DNA of 64,000 nt from Manis javanica (Eukaryota; Chordata; Mammalia; Pholidota; Manidae), in NCBI RefSeq assembly GCF_040802235.1, contig NC_133166.1:3410001-3474000 (forward strand), given 5' to 3'. How positions within the stretch are numbered: the stretch's first letter is position 1; each line of letters begins with the position of its first letter. The notes under the pieces were generated by a model. The model saw only the letters and a program-made list of their open reading frames with translations. It was not told the origin of the DNA and did no database searches. Shown piece after piece: positions 61,336-64,000 of the stretch. The position numbers were made by a program, and so were the translations under genes.

Positions 61336-64000
61336 TAAGGAGGCTTCACTGAAATGGGTTTGCACCCCACTGATATCACAGGGATTCCTTGTTTCTTAGC
61401 AGAAAGTTCCATGGTAAATGAATCCAAAAATTCTAAAGATATATTGGCAAGTGTCCATTTTTATCTTGAGAGACTTCTCCTAAGGAAAAAAGTACATATA
61501 GACTTCTGAATTGCATTGATGGACTTCTGATTTTGATTTCCTGTCTTCAATTTGATTTTATAAATGTCCTTTGAACATAGCACTATATACATTGGGAAAA
61601 TAGATGGTGTAAGTGGTATCACAAAATACACATCAAACAAAATCATTGTTTCAGTGGGAAGACCAGAAAAGAAACACAAAATATTTGAATAAAAGCAGTA
61701 ATGGCTACACTTAGCTGATTTATATAGTGGTTTTCTTTCTAAGTGGTACACATAGAAGCATTTAAAGGTTTTCAGACATCACGGAAACCAGCAGCTATAT
61801 ACCAAATTTTGAAGTTTTTTCTTTTTTTGATGGGGTGTAAAGAAGTATGGTTTTGATAAGACTTTAATAACTATAATATATCTTTACAAATGGTCTTATA
61901 TTGATAATTCTTCTTAATAGTGAAAAACAGGTTGCTCCACTTGAAAAACAATAGCTACAGCCAAAACAAAAACACTTCAATACATTTAGACACTACATTC
62001 ATGGTTGCAAATTCTGTGGTTCTTACTCTTTATTCTTAATTTTTTGACAGGTTGTTTTCAGTTTTATTTTCAAATTTTCTCTTCATTTGCACAATAAGGA
62101 ATTATGCAGAGAGAGTATCAAAGAATGATAAAAGAGATTAACGGAAGGGCAGATATAATAAAGAGAAGGAAAAGGATGGCAGTTCTGAGGGCAAAGGTTA
62201 GCTCATCAGATGCGGGTGCAGGATGCATGCTGGTCTGGAAAGATGTGGTGATTCACTCAATTCGCAATTTTAATCACTGTACAAGTATTAGATGCTACAT
62301 TGTATTAAATATGTGAATCAAATGTGGTTAAAAAGTGTGTAGGAAGGTGTGGTGAAAAAAGCAGGGTTGTGTAGTCATATACATATGAAGAGATACCTTA
62401 CTTATGTCACTTACCAGCTACTAGTTGTTGACCATCTTAGAGTCTCAGTGTAAAGAAGTTTTACATTCCCTATACTCAAATTTTCATTTGGAAAATTGCA
62501 TAATAATGGACAATGTTTAAGTACCTGCAGTTCTTTAACATACAGTCTGGAATACTGCAGATAGTAAAATAACTTATTATTTAACTTTCCTTTACTCAAT
62601 CATACAAAATCCTCAGAATGTTGAAGTTTTGCATAGACAGGTTTCTCCTGTTCCATTTGTGTCTCCATTTTTGTAGCTGAAATTTTGAACACTAAATGCT
62701 CTTAGAACATAGTTTTGGTGTGTCTCTCCTTTGCACTGACTTAGTCTATACTGGCTTTCATATTAGTTAATATATAATAGGAAAGTTATCTGCAACATGC
62801 TGAGACAGTGAGCTCACTGGGTATTTCTGCAAGAGTGAATGAAAAAAGCATAATTACTGCACACACACACATCACTCAGAAGGCATGCCCAGGTTGTTGG
62901 GAAGGCCTGCATTTTGGTAGGGACACGTACCTACACCTTGGGGACTATTCCAAAGAAGCAACCAATTTGACTAACTTGTCATTTATTCAAGAAGTTAGAA
63001 AATTGCATTTTGTGGAACAAATATACTATGCATTTCATGGGAAGAGGTGTAGAATATCAGAAAAAGCTTATCAACTAGTTACAGCAGAAAAGGACATAAA
63101 ATCATGGGTGCTCACATCCCTACACACTCATGAGAGTGAGCACACACACCCATGTATATAAGGGACAGTCTTAATGGACTGACTGGGTCAGCAGAATGAT
63201 TGCAATTTTGAGGATGCGGGTAACTTAACCTCTCAGAGATGAGTTGGGATTGATGTCTCTTACATATGATTAGTGAGTGAGAGGGGCACAGTCTACTTAG
63301 AATTGCTTCCCTGATCATAAATGCTGGATGAGCCTACCCCCGGCCTCGAACTTTTCTAGAAGCAACATCTTACAGTTCCTTTTCTCTCCACTGCAAAATG
63401 TGATTATAACTGCTGATTCCATAGAATTTACATTGCTTCCCTGATAATAAGTTCCATAGACCTTACATTGATATACACAGTTTTAAACATTAAATAACCT
63501 CCCATTATATATAGTAGTCAGCTCATCAATTTTGATCTATAATGAAATACCCAAAATATGCAGAAGGTCAAAGCTAAACAAGACTACAGAATTACCACAG
63601 AAAAACCGTCATACCGCTAACCCTGTTTTACGTGACTTACAAAATATTTACTTGCGCAATGAAGTTTATTTTGAATTGATAATAATAGAACACAGAATTG
63701 AGAGGTGAAGAGAAAAACATGGCAGCTGAGAGAATGGAATCATTGTTATAATTGAACATAAATTCAGATGAATAACAAAATTACAATCACCTATCTTATC
63801 AAAGAAACAAAGAGATATAATTCACAGCAGAAAAAAATGACTGAGGATTGTTTTCTTATAGATACATCTAATAGTAATAAAAAATACATTTCACTGGCAG
63901 TTACGAGTTTTGTTTTCATAGGTAATTGGGAGAGGGGCAAGATATACCATCCTGTTTGTGCAACAGAAAACAAAAACCAAGGAAAGCGAATGAGCTTGTG
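61336..64000. other. Intergenic, nothing recognised
   Basis: AT-rich DNA to the right edge. Open frames of up to 117 codons (62808-63161) show no domain, and I see no repeat that I can name. Confidence 0.4.

Noticed and set aside
62808-63161. 117-codon plus-strand frame
   Set aside because: No recognisable domain, no conserved copy in the window and no splice or repeat context. Length alone is not enough in 64 kb.
1-64000. CRISPR arrays, operons, bacterial-type signals
   Set aside because: The sequence is mammalian nuclear DNA. The short direct repeats seen are microsatellites, tandem duplications or target-site duplications.

Overview
This window is AT-rich nuclear DNA from a placental mammal. 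It is a piece of an olfactory receptor (OR) gene cluster. Its marks are intronless seven-transmembrane OR coding exons, ancient MIR and L1M remnants, MLT1-type LTRs, a Tigger2-type element and a younger L1 lineage. The gene content (OR5T plus OR10AG1-like receptors) matches the class II OR cluster on human 11q12. I see no abundant lineage-specific SINE (no Alu, B1/B2, carnivore SINEC or ruminant Bov-tA). That favours a lineage with few SINEs, but I cannot name the species.

Layout. Bases 1-4084 hold old repeat debris (L1M, MIR, an L2-like stretch). Bases 4085-12079 are one large insertion between matching short direct repeats: a near full-length but dead L1, joined at its 3' end to about 1.8 kb carrying the envelope TM end and an LTR of an endogenous retrovirus, closed by a poly(A) tail. 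A 3'-truncated OR10-type pseudogene lies at 13375-13905. An MLT1-type LTR at about 15570 is followed by an intact OR5T-type gene on the minus strand (16202-17194). Bases 17195-23070 are mostly unassigned AT-rich DNA with a minus-strand retrocopy-like block, a 110-bp tandem duplication, a MIR and a GGGA-rich tract.

From about 22.5 kb to 58.5 kb the window is built of duplicated units. Unit 1 (about 23.07-33.07 kb) carries the OR at 30553. A partial unit 2 starts where unit 1 ends (about 33.07-36.8 kb), with old L1 debris, a Tigger2-type MITE, a TSD-flanked truncated L1 and then the OR10AG1 gene (42946-43893). An MLT1-like LTR, a small L1 tail and a broken OR (48089-48930, ending beside a probable solo LTR) follow. 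Unit 3 (about 49.5-58.46 kb) carries the OR at 55960. The last 5.5 kb hold an L1M fragment, a MIR fragment, a possible LTR fragment and otherwise nothing I recognise.

Genes. Four OR genes are intact (one OR5T, three OR10AG1-like) and two are pseudogenes. Each OR is an odorant-sensing GPCR expected to signal through Golf in olfactory neurons. In all five OR10-type loci an AG sits directly before the ATG after a pyrimidine-rich stretch, as expected when a 5' untranslated exon is spliced to the coding exon. The two most similar receptors (30553 and 55960) differ at about 33 of 313 residues by my hand count. The first has lost the DRY arginine and the NPxxY tyrosine although its frame is open.
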